The notes: generated by a model not told the origin, from the sequence alone. A DNA stretch of 64,000 nucleotides from Adhaeribacter terrigena (GCF_016623615.1 NZ_JAEHFX010000002.1:372001-436000); one strand, 5' to 3'. Positions 16,965 to 26,046 are shown, counted from the stretch's first letter. Numbers and translations are program-made.

Positions 16965-17423
16965 TTAATAAAAATTACGCAGGTTTTTCTTTTTGCTGAA
17001 TTCGTAACTGATAATGGCCGGCACGTAAAATGAAACATCGGCCAGCAATTTAGCCAGCAAAATTCCCCACGATAAATTTCCCAGCAAAAGGGGCAGATAA
17101 TACATCAGTGCCGGCCTGATCAGGAAACTGTCGAATACTTCCGCAATGCCAAATTCAATGAATAATGCCCGCAGATTCCGGATGAAAGTTTTGGAGCTGT
17201 AAACCATACCGTTTTGCCGCGCCGCTTTCCTGGTGTGCCAGACATCGAGCACTAAAATATAGCCGAAATAAAATATATTGCCTGCCCAGGTTGCTGCCAG
17301 GGCCGTTTTTACCCCGCTTTCCGTGTATTTAAAGGTAAGCGAAGCTGCCAAAAGCGTGGCTGCAATAGATAGAATTTCGGCGGGCAGGTACCGTTTGAGC
17401 CATTCTTTTACTTTATGCTTCAT
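16965..17423 (-). CDS. hypothetical integral membrane protein
   Basis: A 152-residue protein with four hydrophobic segments: about 16-31 (ILSIAATLLAASLTF), 41-60 (LAATWAGNIFYFGYILVLDV), 85-105, and 108-140 (YYLPLLLGNLSWGILLAKLLADVSFYVPAIISYEF). The ends and loops are rich in K and R, indicating inner-membrane insertion. I recognise no family for certain. It sits between the small secreted protein and the divergent PIG-L gene, with which it shares a 68-bp intergenic region. Confidence 0.65.
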   Translation of the reverse strand: MKHKVKEWLKRYLPAEILSIAATLLAASLTFKYTESGVKTALAATWAGNIFYFGYILVLDVWHTRKAARQNGMVYSSKTFIRNLRALFIEFGIAEVFDSFLIRPALMYYLPLLLGNLSWGILLAKLLADVSFYVPAIISYEFSKKKNLRNFY

Positions 17424-17491
17424 GGGGTGTTTAATCGGAAATTATAAAGAATATTAACTAAATTAGCCCGGTATTAAAGGTTTTTATTCCG

Positions 17492-19984
17492 ATGTCGCTG
17501 CTCCGTTCTGCTTTAAAACAACTTATTCTTTTACTTTTCTTTTTTACCCTTTGCGAAACAACCCAGGCCCAGGCCCCCAAAAAGCCCGATGCTGCCGAAA
17601 TTCTTCTGGGCCTGAAAAAACTAAATGTGCTGGGCAGTGCCTTGTACGTAGCTGCGCACCCCGACGATGAAAATACGGCTTTAATTGCCTGGCTTGCCAA
17701 CGAAAAACTGGTAAATACCGGCTACCTTTCTTTAACGCGCGGCGACGGCGGGCAGAATTTAATTGGTCCCGAGATCCGCGAAAGATTGGGCATTATCCGG
17801 ACGCAGGAATTATTGCAGGCGCGGCGCACCGATGGCGGACAACAGTTTTTTACCCGCGCCAACGATTTCGGCTTTTCGAAAGATTACCAGGAAACGCTTA
17901 CCCTTTGGGACAAGGAACAGGTGCTGGCCGATATGGTCTGGACGATCCGCAAAGTTAAGCCCGATGTTATGATCACCCGGTTTTCTACCGAGCCCGGCGG
18001 CACGCACGGCCACCATACCACCTCGGCCATTCTGGCTTCCGAAGCGTTTGATGCCGCCGCCGATCCGAAACGGTTTCCGGAGCAACTGAAATACGTTTCC
18101 GTATGGCAGCCGAAAAGAATTCTCTGGAACACCTCTTCGTTTTTTTACAAAGACAAGAACTTCGACCCGACCGGGAAATTGCAGATCGAAACCAGCACGT
18201 TCAATCCGGTTTTGGGAGAAGCTTACACCGAAATTTCGGCTACCAGCCGCAGTATGCACAAAAGCCAGGGTTTTGGCTCCGGGCCGAATTACGGCAAAGT
18301 AACCGACTATTTAGAACCCATTAAAGGCAGCCGCGCGCAAAAAGATCTTTTCGAAGGCATAGACCTGAGCTGGAACCGGGTTTCGGGCGGAAAAACGGTA
18401 GGCAAAATGGCCCAAAAACTCGTAACGCAGTTCGATGCCAATAACCCGGCGGCCAGCATTCCTGCTTTGCTGAACCTGAAAACGGCCATCGAAAAACTTC
18501 CGGAGAACCCATATAAAGCGGCAAAACTGGCTGAAATTCAGGAATTGGTGAAGTTCTGCGCAGGATTATTTTTTGAAACAACGGCCGCCCATTATGCCGC
18601 AACGCCCGGCGAAAAAATTGAACTGACCGCCGTGGCCGTAAACCGCAGTGCTGCGCCGGTAACCTTGGAACAGGTCAGTATATCGCCGATCAGCCAGCAG
18701 ATTTCGGTAAATAAGCTTTTAACGAAAGAATTGCAAACCACCAAAGCAACTGTAGCCCTTCCCGCCGATTTTCCGGTTTCACAACCTTACTGGTTGCAAC
18801 AGCCGGGCACCGAAGGCATGTTTGCCGTAGCGGACCAGCAACTGATCGGTTTGCCGGAAAATCCTGCGCCAATACATGTTACTTTTTCGGTGAAGATCCA
18901 TAGCGTTTCGTTCCAATATACCGTGCCGGTGGTTTATAAACGCGTAGATCCGGTGGCCGGCGAAATTTACCGTCCGTTTGCCGTAACGCCGCCGGTTTTT
19001 GTAAGCCTTGCCGAAAACGTTTACATGTTCACGACTGAAAAACCACGCGAAATTCAGGTTCGGGTAAGAGCTGGGAAAGAGAACTGCGCAGGCCAGGTGG
19101 CGCTGCAGGTTCCGGCGGGCTGGCGCACCGAACCGGCTTCCGCAGCTTTCAACTTAAAACTAAAAGACGAAGAGCAACTGATTTCCTTTAACGTATTTCC
19201 GGGGCCGGGCCAGACCGATGCGCAATTCCGGGCGATAGCAACTTTAGATGACAAAACCTACGATAAAAGCCTGGTAACCATTCAGTACGAACATATTCCT
19301 ACGCAGGTGCTTTTTCCGGAAGCTACTGCCCGCGCCGTGAAAATAGACCTGCAACGCAAAGGGCAACAGATCGGCTATATTGCCGGCCCCGGCGACGAAG
19401 TTCCGGTTAGTTTGCGGCAAATTGGCTATACAGTAATGCCCTTGCAAAATGAAGAACTAAACCAAACCAACCTGCGGCAATTCGATGCGGTGGTAATAGG
19501 CGTAAGAGCTTTCAATACCAATAATTACCTGAAATTTGCGCAGCCCGTGCTCATGGAATACGTGAAAAACGGCGGCACTTTAGTGGTGCAATACAATACG
19601 AATCACGCGCTGGTTACCGAAAACTTAGGTCCTTATCCGTTAAAACTTTCCCGTGACCGGGTAACGGTAGAAAATGCGGAAGTCCGCTTACTAAAACCTG
19701 AACACCCGGTTTTAAACTATCCGAATAAAATTACGGCTAACGATTTTGCCGGTTGGGTGCAGGAACGCGGTTTGTATTTCCCGAACGAATGGGATAAAAA
19801 CTACGAAGCGATTCTTTCCAGCAACGATCCCGGCGAACCCGCCAGAGACGGTGGTTTGTTGGTTGCGAAGTACGGCAAAGGTTATTACGTGTACACCGGT
19901 TATTCCTTTTTCCGGCAATTACCGGCCGGCGTTCCGGGCGCCTACCGTTTGTTCACGAATTTAATTTCGCTGGGGAAGAAGTAA
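17492..19984 (+). CDS. exported PIG-L family deacetylase, multidomain
   Basis: This 830-residue protein has a signal peptide (residues 1-27, ending TTQAQA) and then a PIG-L/LmbE deacetylase domain: YVAAHPDDENTALIAWL with zinc ligands H56 and D59, and GGTHGHHTTSA with H172-H175 region. Such enzymes remove acetyl groups from N-acetylglucosaminyl compounds. Residues about 370-620 look like beta-sandwich domains, and residues about 620-830 resemble a class I glutamine-amidotransferase-like fold (DAVVIGVRAFNTNNYLKFA, YVKNGGTLVVQYNTNHA, YGKGYYVYTGYSFFRQLPAG). It is much longer than the 230-residue BshB bacillithiol enzyme, so that role is unlikely. It is followed by a 44-residue membrane protein and a sodium symporter; together they suggest periplasmic deacetylation and uptake of an amino sugar derivative (inference). 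Confidence 0.9.
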   Translation: MSLLRSALKQLILLLFFFTLCETTQAQAPKKPDAAEILLGLKKLNVLGSALYVAAHPDDENTALIAWLANEKLVNTGYLSLTRGDGGQNLIGPEIRERLGIIRTQELLQARRTDGGQQFFTRANDFGFSKDYQETLTLWDKEQVLADMVWTIRKVKPDVMITRFSTEPGGTHGHHTTSAILASEAFDAAADPKRFPEQLKYVSVWQPKRILWNTSSFFYKDKNFDPTGKLQIETSTFNPVLGEAYTEISATSRSMHKSQGFGSGPNYGKVTDYLEPIKGSRAQKDLFEGIDLSWNRVSGGKTVGKMAQKLVTQFDANNPAASIPALLNLKTAIEKLPENPYKAAKLAEIQELVKFCAGLFFETTAAHYAATPGEKIELTAVAVNRSAAPVTLEQVSISPISQQISVNKLLTKELQTTKATVALPADFPVSQPYWLQQPGTEGMFAVADQQLIGLPENPAPIHVTFSVKIHSVSFQYTVPVVYKRVDPVAGEIYRPFAVTPPVFVSLAENVYMFTTEKPREIQVRVRAGKENCAGQVALQVPAGWRTEPASAAFNLKLKDEEQLISFNVFPGPGQTDAQFRAIATLDDKTYDKSLVTIQYEHIPTQVLFPEATARAVKIDLQRKGQQIGYIAGPGDEVPVSLRQIGYTVMPLQNEELNQTNLRQFDAVVIGVRAFNTNNYLKFAQPVLMEYVKNGGTLVVQYNTNHALVTENLGPYPLKLSRDRVTVENAEVRLLKPEHPVLNYPNKITANDFAGWVQERGLYFPNEWDKNYEAILSSNDPGEPARDGGLLVAKYGKGYYVYTGYSFFRQLPAGVPGAYRLFTNLISLGKK

Positions 19985-19985
19985 G

Positions 19986-20015
19986 AAAAACGCTATCCTT
20001 TTTAGCTTAAAAACT
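19986..20015 (+). repeat. dispersed 30-bp element
   Basis: Head AAAAACGCTATCC; tail AGCTTAAAAACT; between the PIG-L gene and the 44-residue gene. Confidence 0.88.
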
Positions 20016-20023
20016 ACTAACCC

Positions 20024-20158
20024 ATGCAAGAAAACGACAAAATGGATACGGGAAAACCACCTTTTTTTAAAACCTGGCGCGGCATGTATTTGCTGGTAAT
20101 GGGCGTTTTAGTTTTGCAGATCATTGTTTATTACGCCATAACCCGCTATTTCTTATGA
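20024..20158 (+). CDS. 44-residue single-pass membrane protein
   Basis: A short frame starts at ATG 20024 and ends in TGA that overlaps the ATG of the symporter gene (ATGA), strong evidence for translational coupling. The product has a hydrophilic N-terminus (MQENDKMDTGKPPFFKTWRG) and one membrane helix (MYLLVMGVLVLQIIVYYAI), ending TRYFL. It would lie in the inner membrane with its N-terminus probably inside. A role as a small accessory subunit of the symporter is inferred from the overlap. It lies just after a copy of the 30-bp element at 19986-20015. Confidence 0.8.
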   Translation: MQENDKMDTGKPPFFKTWRGMYLLVMGVLVLQIIVYYAITRYFL

Positions 20159-21858
20159 GTTATATCGATTGGCTAGTTTTAGTGTTTACCCTGGCGTTTA
20201 TTGTAATTTACGGTATCTGGAAAACGCGCGGCAGCCGCAATATTGAAGGTTTCCTGAAAGGCGATAATTCCGATGCCTGGTGGCGGATCTGCCTTTCCAT
20301 TATGGCTACGCAGGCCAGCGCAATTACTTTTCTTTCTACTCCCGGACAAGCGTATGAAGACGGGATGCGGTTTCTGCAATTCTACTTCGGGTTGCCGCTG
20401 GCCATGGTCATCATTTCGGTTACCTTCATTCCTATTTTCTACAGGCTGAAAGTTTATACGGCGTATGAATTTCTGGAAAACCGTTTTGATCTGAAAACCC
20501 GTTCGCTCGCCGCCTTTCTTTTCCTGGTGCAGCGCGGTTTGTCTACCGGCATCAGCATTTATGCGCCAGCTATTATTCTGTCGTCTATTATGGGCTGGAA
20601 CATCAACCTGACCATTATGTTCATCGGCACGGTAGTGATTATTTATACGGTTTCCGGCGGTACCAAAGCCGTTAGCGTTACGCAGACCCAGCAAATGGCC
20701 GTAATGATGGGCGGTATGGTCCTGGCCGGCGTGATGATCGTGTATATGCTGCCGCAGGACGTTTCTTTCACTGATGCGGTGCAGGTTGCGGGCCATATGG
20801 GGAAAATGAACATGGTAAATTTCAGTTTCGACTGGAACGACCGGTATAATGTGTGGAGCGGGATTACGGCGGGTTTGTTTCTGTTTATGTCTTATTTCGG
20901 TACCGATCAGAGCCAGGTAGGGCGTTACTTGTCCGGTACTTCCATAGCCCAAAGCCGCATTGGCGTACTTTTCAACGGCCTGTTAAAAATCCCGATGCAG
21001 GTGCTGATCCTTTTTATCGGGGTGTTGGTTTTCGTGTTTTACCAGTTTGTGCAGCCGCCGGTTTTTTTTAACCAGGTAGAGAAAGCTAAACTCGAAAACT
21101 CGGTTTATGCCGGGAATCTGAGCGCTTTGGAAAAAGAACATACGCAGGTTTTTCAGGAGAAATCGCATGGCATTAAAAGCTTGCTGCAAGGCATTCGCCA
21201 GGAAGATGAAACGATCATATCGGCCGCGCGCGAAGATCTGGATGCTATTAAAGCAAAAGAAAAAAGTATTCATGGCCGGGTAGTTTCGCTGCTGGAAAAA
21301 GCCGACCCGACTGCTGAAGCAAAAGATACCGATTACGTTTTTATTTCCTTCGTGATGAAATATATGCCGGTTGGCCTGGTAGGTTTGCTGGTGGCTGTAG
21401 TCTTCAGCGCATCCATGTCTTCGTCGGCATCGGCTTTTAATGCACTGGCTTCCACTACGTTGGTTGATATTTATAAGCGTTCTGTTAAACGCGTAGCTTC
21501 CGAAACGCATTACCTGAATATGTCACGGGTTTTCACCATCGTTTGGGGTTTGATCGCGATCTTCTTTGCTACCCTGGCTTCCCGGATGGAGAATTTAATA
21601 CAGGCGGTAAACATTCTGGGTTCTATTTTTTACGGTACCATTCTGGGAATTTTTGTGGTAGCTTTTTACTTTAAATACATCAAAGCGCAGGCCGTTTTCT
21701 GGGCAGCGCTTTTAACCCAAACGCTCGTAATTATTATCTACTGGAAATCGGAGATCGGTTTTCTCTGGCTCAACCCGATCGGCTGTTTACTGGTTATTTT
21801 CTTCGGGTCGGTTTTTCAGCTTTTATTTGGGAGGAAAGAAATGGTTATTGAAAAGTAA
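20155..21858 (+). CDS. sodium:solute symporter (SSS family)
   Basis: A 567-residue membrane protein with about 13 hydrophobic segments. SSS signatures include GFLKGDNSDAWWRICLSIMATQASAITFLSTPGQAYEDGMRFLQFYFG (TM1-2 region with Na-site residues), YTAYEFLENRFDLKTRSLAAFLFL and VVFSASMSSSASAFNALASTTLVDIYKR (TM8 Na-site serines). A polar insert of about 90 residues (roughly 305-395, many K, E and H) lies between TM helices, longer than in most characterised symporters. Substrate probably a sugar or sugar derivative, because the preceding gene is an exported PIG-L deacetylase. Its ATG overlaps the stop of the 44-residue gene. Confidence 0.92.
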   Translation: MSYIDWLVLVFTLAFIVIYGIWKTRGSRNIEGFLKGDNSDAWWRICLSIMATQASAITFLSTPGQAYEDGMRFLQFYFGLPLAMVIISVTFIPIFYRLKVYTAYEFLENRFDLKTRSLAAFLFLVQRGLSTGISIYAPAIILSSIMGWNINLTIMFIGTVVIIYTVSGGTKAVSVTQTQQMAVMMGGMVLAGVMIVYMLPQDVSFTDAVQVAGHMGKMNMVNFSFDWNDRYNVWSGITAGLFLFMSYFGTDQSQVGRYLSGTSIAQSRIGVLFNGLLKIPMQVLILFIGVLVFVFYQFVQPPVFFNQVEKAKLENSVYAGNLSALEKEHTQVFQEKSHGIKSLLQGIRQEDETIISAAREDLDAIKAKEKSIHGRVVSLLEKADPTAEAKDTDYVFISFVMKYMPVGLVGLLVAVVFSASMSSSASAFNALASTTLVDIYKRSVKRVASETHYLNMSRVFTIVWGLIAIFFATLASRMENLIQAVNILGSIFYGTILGIFVVAFYFKYIKAQAVFWAALLTQTLVIIIYWKSEIGFLWLNPIGCLLVIFFGSVFQLLFGRKEMVIEK

Positions 21859-21870
21859 ATTTGGGTTATG

Positions 21871-21900
21871 ACTTTTGAAGCCGGAAAAGATACCGTTTTT
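21871..21900 (-). repeat. dispersed 30-bp element, outer copy of the left composite block
   Basis: Head AAAAACGGTATCT. Confidence 0.7.
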
Positions 21901-21956
21901 TTTCGTCATCTCGACGTTAGGAGAGATCTCTTACAGTTGGTAGAATGTTTACTATT

Positions 21957-21986
21957 GACTTTTTATACTTGAAAGGGTACCGTTTT
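21957..21986 (-). repeat. dispersed 30-bp element, inner copy of the left composite block
   Basis: Head GAAAACGGTACCC; with the palindrome GGTACC. Confidence 0.75.
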
Positions 21987-22033
21987 CATACCAAGCTTTC
22001 GATCTTAACTAATACCTTTTTACTTTAATAGGT

Positions 22034-22161
22034 AACTTTCTCCCTCAAGCCGGGCGGCTTCGTTTCTGCGTTCGCGGCTGCAACCCTTCCTGCCCTTGCG
22101 GGCTGCCTCGTTCCTCGGCACCGGAAGTCTTGGAGGCCGCTCTCACAGAAACTGGTGTCAG
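22034..22161 (+). repeat. 128-bp conserved core of the composite block, left copy
   Basis: Reading from AACTTTCTCCCTCAAGC to CTGGTGTCAG. Only two substitutions distinguish it from the reverse complement of 60309-60436. On the minus strand it contains GCCCGCAAGGGC, a 4-bp stem with a GCAA tetraloop, and GCCTC/GAGGC arms around the CTTCCGGTG segment. No open frame runs through it. Confidence 0.85.
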
Positions 22162-22578
22162 CTTCCCTTTGTAGCTCACTTCTTTTTAGTTTAGTTCCCT
22201 TTAATACGTGGTTTTCAGAAACGCTGCGCTGGCGGAATGTGTGAAATTGATAATTCTGAAAATCCTGATAATTCTGTAAATTCTGATTCAGATACGAATC
22301 CTGTCCATCCCATAAATCCTAAAAATCGTGTTTAGACAAGAAATCCTTAAATCCCTAAATCCTATAAATCCAAATTCAGGCAATACTCATTGCCGTCTGC
22401 TTTAGCTGATGATACTTTTGCGATTTTAAATTCTGTAAATTCTGATTCAGATAATTTGATCAGATAACCTGCGGACAGCCCGCGACCCTGTCCCTGTTTC
22501 GTCACGAAAGTCATAGCAATCATAAAAATCAAAAGAAACATACTTCAGACAATTATCCTGAAAATCCTGATCAAAAAA

Positions 22579-22606
22579 AGCCCTCCCCTGATTTTAGGGG
22601 AGGGCT
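22579..22606 (-). terminator. terminator of the DUF2911 gene
   Basis: Eleven-bp perfect arms, AGCCCTCCCCT and AGGGGAGGGCT, with a GATTTT loop; on the minus strand it is followed by TTTTTTT. Confidence 0.9.
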
Positions 22607-22630
22607 GGTTGGAGTTAATTCACAAAGAGC

Positions 22631-23497
22631 TTATTTCAGCTTTTTCCATTCCGCAATTTTTTCATCGTTCATTTTTACATAATCGTCGTTGCCAGCAGCT
22701 TTTGCCAGCTCTTTCGATTTTTCGGCAGATTTAATCGCGGCTTTGTAGTCTTTATTTTTTGCTTCGATCTTTGCCTGGGTATGCAGATTCCAGAATTTCG
22801 GATCTTTTTCGTTTGCTTTCCGGATCCAGTCCTGCGCTTGTTTCGGGTCTTTGTTGTTTTCGAAATAATAAACCGCTGCCGAAGCATACATAGCTGGTGT
22901 AGCGTCTTTGCCGTTTATTACTTTTTCCTGGATCTGGGCCATTACTTTGCTTTCCACTTCGGTAGCAATTTTAAACTTTACCGAAGTTTTGTCCCAAAGC
23001 ATTTCCAGGTTAGCCGTAGCCGGGGTAAGGTCGGCAAAATTGATGGTGAAAGTTTCCGTTCTGTCCTCGGCTTTGCCTGGTTTCACTTTAAAACGAACCA
23101 CGTCTTCTGCCGTTTTATAATCTGCCACGCTGCCGCCTAATTTGGTGTTTTTATTCAGCACCACGGTCCATTCATTTTCGGCAGGAATGGTATAAAGTGC
23201 GTATTCACCGGCCGGAACTTTGGTGCCTTCAATGGTTACTTCATCGCTGAAGGAAATAAGGGTAGCGTTGTTGGCGCCGGTTCTCCAGCCTTTGCCATAA
23301 GCCACTACGTCGCCAAAAACTTTACGGCCTTTGGTGCTTGGGCGCGAATATTTTACGCTGATATCCGTCAGGCCTACGCGCTGCGATACAGTGCCCAGCG
23401 GGCTGGCGGCCGGCATTGAGATCTGGGCATTCACCTGCGAAGTACAAAATACGGTAGCAGCAAAAGCAACCACTAAACCGGTCTTTAAATTTTTCAT
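22631..23497 (-). CDS. DUF2911 domain-containing secreted protein
   Basis: The 288-residue product has a signal peptide (MKNLKTGLVVAFAATVFCTSQVNAQ). Residues about 28-170 are DUF2911: MPAASPLGTVSQRVGLTDISVKYSRPSTKGRKVFGDVVAYGKGWRTGANNATLISFSDEVTIEG, then PAGEYALYTIP and EWTVVLNKN. The C-terminal 110 residues are alpha-helical with TPR-like spacing (AAVYYFENNKDPKQAQDWIRKANEKDPKFWNLHTQAKIEAKNKDYKAAIKSAEKSKELAKAAGN). This arrangement is common in Bacteroidota; function is not known. Periplasmic or outer-membrane associated. Own terminator at 22579. Confidence 0.92.
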   Translation of the reverse strand: MKNLKTGLVVAFAATVFCTSQVNAQISMPAASPLGTVSQRVGLTDISVKYSRPSTKGRKVFGDVVAYGKGWRTGANNATLISFSDEVTIEGTKVPAGEYALYTIPAENEWTVVLNKNTKLGGSVADYKTAEDVVRFKVKPGKAEDRTETFTINFADLTPATANLEMLWDKTSVKFKIATEVESKVMAQIQEKVINGKDATPAMYASAAVYYFENNKDPKQAQDWIRKANEKDPKFWNLHTQAKIEAKNKDYKAAIKSAEKSKELAKAAGNDDYVKMNDEKIAEWKKLK

Positions 23498-23696
23498 AGT
23501 AAAGTATTAAATAAATTTATGGAATTACGAATTGGTGGTGAAAATACTAAAATAAGCTGAATTCTAAAGTATTAGGCGTTTTTAAACGATTTTAATTCTG
23601 AAAAAATGGTTCAGCGCCGTTACTAAATTCCAGTAAAGCCGTACTATACCCGGGATTTTTAAAAAAAGCTCCGATCCCTTCAACTGCAATTAATGT

Positions 23697-25877
23697 ATGA
23701 GTTCAGCACCAGAAATTTATCCGGGAACCCCGTATCCGCTTGGCGCCACCTGGGATGGTAAAGGCGTGAATTTTGCCCTTTATTCCGGAAACGCCACGGC
23801 TGTGGAGTTATGCCTCTTTGATTCCGATAAACAAACCCACGAAACCCATAAAATAAAACTTAAAGAACGCACCCACCAGATCTGGCACGGCTATATTCCG
23901 GACCTGGAACCGGGGCAGCTGTATGGATACCGCGTGCATGGGCCTTTTGAGCCAGAGAATGGGCACCGGTTTAACCCCCATAAATTACTGCTCGATCCGT
24001 ATGCAAAGGCCATTTCCGGCTCCATTCAATGGCACGATTCGCTGTTTGCCTATGAAATTGGGCATGAAGACGAAGACCTGAGTTTCAGTAAATCCGATAG
24101 CGCGCCGTTTGCCCCCAAAGCCGTGGTAATAGACAGTAACTTCGATTGGGAAGGCGATGAATTACTTAAAATTCCTTATCACCGCTCGGTGATCTATGAA
24201 ACGCACGTGAAAGGCTTTACGCAGCTGTGCTCTGATATTCCGGAAGAGATCCGGGGAAGTTATGCTGCCCTGGGCCACCCGGCTACCATTAAATACCTGC
24301 AGGAACTGGGCATAACCGCAATAGAGTTAATGCCGGTGCACCATTTTATTAACGACCGGTTTTTAGTAGAAAAGAATCTGACCAATTACTGGGGCTACAA
24401 CACCATTGGCTTTTTTGCGCCCGATGTGCGCTACAGCAGTTCCGGGAATTGCGGGGAGCAGATCGTGGAATTCAAGAACATGGTAAAAGCGCTGCACAAA
24501 GCCGGCATTGAAGTAATTCTGGATGTGGTATATAACCATACCGGCGAAGGCAACCAGATGGGGCCCACCGTTTCGTTCCGGGGAATTGACAATGCGGCTT
24601 ATTACCGGCTTCAGGAAGAAAACAAACGGTATTACATGGATTATACCGGTACCGGCAATACGCTTAACGCCAACTTGCCTAATGTACTGCAGCTGATTAT
24701 GGACAGCCTGCGCTACTGGATACTGGAAATGCACGTAGATGGCTTTCGCTTCGATCTGGCAGCTACGCTCGCCCGCGAACTGCACGAAGTAAACCGTTTA
24801 AGTTCGTTTTTCGATATCATTCATCAGGATCCGGTTATTTCGCAGGTGAAGCTGATTGCCGAACCCTGGGATATTGGTGAAGGCGGTTACCAGGTGGGTA
24901 ATTTCCCGCCGGGCTGGAGCGAGTGGAACGGCAAATACCGCGATTGCATTCGGGATTACTGGCGCGGGGCCGACAGCATGCTGGCTGAGTTTGCCCACCG
25001 TTTCACCGGTTCTTCCGATTTGTATCAGGACGATGCCCGCAAACCTACGGCCAGTATAAATTTTGTAACGGCCCACGACGGTTTTACTTTGTACGACCTG
25101 GTTTCTTATAACGAAAAACACAACGAAGCCAACGGCGAAGACAACAACGACGGTGAGAGCCATAACCGTTCCTGGAATTGCGGCGTGGAGGGGCCTACGG
25201 AAGATCCGGAGATCAATGCTTTCCGCCAGAAACAAAAACGTAATTTCCTTACTACGCTTTTTTTATCGCAGGGTGTGCCCATGCTGGTAGCTGGTGATGA
25301 AATGAGCCGCACGCAGCAGGGTAACAACAATGCTTATTGTCAGGATAGTGAGATTTCGTGGCTTAACTGGCAAGATGCCGATAAAGAATTGCAGGAATTC
25401 ACCCGCCAGCTGATCGCGTTGCGTCGGAACCACCCGGTTTTCTGCCGCCGCAAATGGTTTCAGGGCTTGCCTATAAAAGGGATCGGGCTCGAAGATATTG
25501 CCTGGTTTCAGCCCGAAGGCGTGGAAATGACCGAAGAACACTGGAACCTGGATTATGCCAAGGCTATGGGCGTTTACCTCAACGGTTACGGTTTACATTC
25601 CAGCAACTCCCGGGGCAGAAGGATAATAGACGATAGTTTCTTTATCATTTTTAATGCCCACCACGAAGCGCTGCAATTTAAGTTGCCTTTGGAAAAATAC
25701 GGGCAGAAATGGATCAAAATTCTGGATACCCGCCAAAACAAAATTGAAGAAACAGAAACTTTCGGGCCGGAAGCCATGGTAGAGGCAGAGGGACATTCAG
25801 TAGTTGTGCTGCGGCAAAAAAATAAGTCGAAAACTGTCCTGAAACCGCTCGGAAAGAGAAAACCGGCTAAAAAATAA
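23697..25877 (+). CDS. glgX: glycogen debranching enzyme GlgX
   Basis: The 726-residue protein has a CBM48 domain at the N-terminus (YPLGATWDGKGVNFALYSGNATAVELCLFD) and a GH13 barrel. Catalytic residues are visible: HVDGFRFDLA with nucleophile D353, LIAEPWDIG with the acid/base Glu, and TAHDGFTLYDLVSYNEKHNEANGE with the transition-state Asp; these sequences are typical of GlgX/TreX isoamylase-type enzymes. It cleaves alpha-1,6 branches of glycogen limit dextrins in the cytosol. No other glycogen genes are adjacent. The tail (KSKTVLKPLGKRKPAKK) is basic. A strong terminator follows at 25919. Confidence 0.95.
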   Translation: MSSAPEIYPGTPYPLGATWDGKGVNFALYSGNATAVELCLFDSDKQTHETHKIKLKERTHQIWHGYIPDLEPGQLYGYRVHGPFEPENGHRFNPHKLLLDPYAKAISGSIQWHDSLFAYEIGHEDEDLSFSKSDSAPFAPKAVVIDSNFDWEGDELLKIPYHRSVIYETHVKGFTQLCSDIPEEIRGSYAALGHPATIKYLQELGITAIELMPVHHFINDRFLVEKNLTNYWGYNTIGFFAPDVRYSSSGNCGEQIVEFKNMVKALHKAGIEVILDVVYNHTGEGNQMGPTVSFRGIDNAAYYRLQEENKRYYMDYTGTGNTLNANLPNVLQLIMDSLRYWILEMHVDGFRFDLAATLARELHEVNRLSSFFDIIHQDPVISQVKLIAEPWDIGEGGYQVGNFPPGWSEWNGKYRDCIRDYWRGADSMLAEFAHRFTGSSDLYQDDARKPTASINFVTAHDGFTLYDLVSYNEKHNEANGEDNNDGESHNRSWNCGVEGPTEDPEINAFRQKQKRNFLTTLFLSQGVPMLVAGDEMSRTQQGNNNAYCQDSEISWLNWQDADKELQEFTRQLIALRRNHPVFCRRKWFQGLPIKGIGLEDIAWFQPEGVEMTEEHWNLDYAKAMGVYLNGYGLHSSNSRGRRIIDDSFFIIFNAHHEALQFKLPLEKYGQKWIKILDTRQNKIEETETFGPEAMVEAEGHSVVVLRQKNKSKTVLKPLGKRKPAKK

Positions 25878-25918
25878 GATGCAGGTAAAATCCTGGCTCA
25901 GTCAATCTGTTTTCTGAT

Positions 25919-25965
25919 AGCCACAAAAAAAGACCCCGGTCTCGGGGCTTTTTTTGTGGCTTTTT
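25919..25965 (+). terminator. terminator after glgX
   Basis: A long hairpin with arms AGCCACAAAAAAAG and CTTTTTTTGTGGCT, and an inner CCCC/GGGG stem, followed by TTTTTTT. It is symmetrical and may act in both directions. Confidence 0.9.
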
Positions 25966-26016
25966 TTGGTGTGAACTACTAGGCTGAAGTAAAACGGTCA
26001 ACTACACTTTTTTAGT

Positions 26017-26046
26017 AAAAACGCTATCCTTTTTACCCTGAAAACT
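26017..26046 (+). repeat. dispersed 30-bp element
   Basis: Head AAAAACGCTATCC; tail ACCCTGAAAACT; upstream of the CapA-like gene. Confidence 0.9.

Larger units (their letters stand above)
21871..22380 (+). repeat. composite intergenic repeat block, left copy
   Basis: This block is repeated in opposite orientation at 60012-60599. The order of parts is the same after reversal: 30-bp element, GTCAT-type stretch, TAGAATGTTTACTATTGAC-like stretch, second 30-bp element, 128-bp core, GCGCTGGCGGAATG flank, ATTCTGATTCAG and TGTCCATCC...AAATCGTGTTTA repeats. Identity is about 98% in the core and visibly lower elsewhere. Confidence 0.8.
21859..22630. other. repeat-rich intergenic region between convergent genes
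   Basis: No gene. From left to right it holds two 30-bp elements separated by a GTCAT-type sequence (21871-21986), a GC-rich segment of 128 bp nearly identical to one at 60 kb (22034-22161), its diverged flank up to 22240, then AT-rich repeats of the type AATTCTGATTCAG, AAATCCTATAAATCC and TGTCCATCC to about 22480, and finally the terminator of the DUF2911 gene at 22579. Confidence 0.8.

Noticed and set aside
17492-19984. PIG-L gene as bacillithiol BshB
   Set aside because: Exported and three times too long, with extra domains; no bacillithiol genes nearby.
22240-22480. AATTCTGATTCAG/AAATCC repeats as a CRISPR array
   Set aside because: Repeat units are irregular in length and spacing with no constant spacer, and no cas genes are nearby. 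They look like decayed AT-rich intergenic repeats.
21859-22630. Insertion sequence or transposase remnant in the composite block
   Set aside because: No frame longer than about 40 codons, no transposase-like residues and no target duplication seen.
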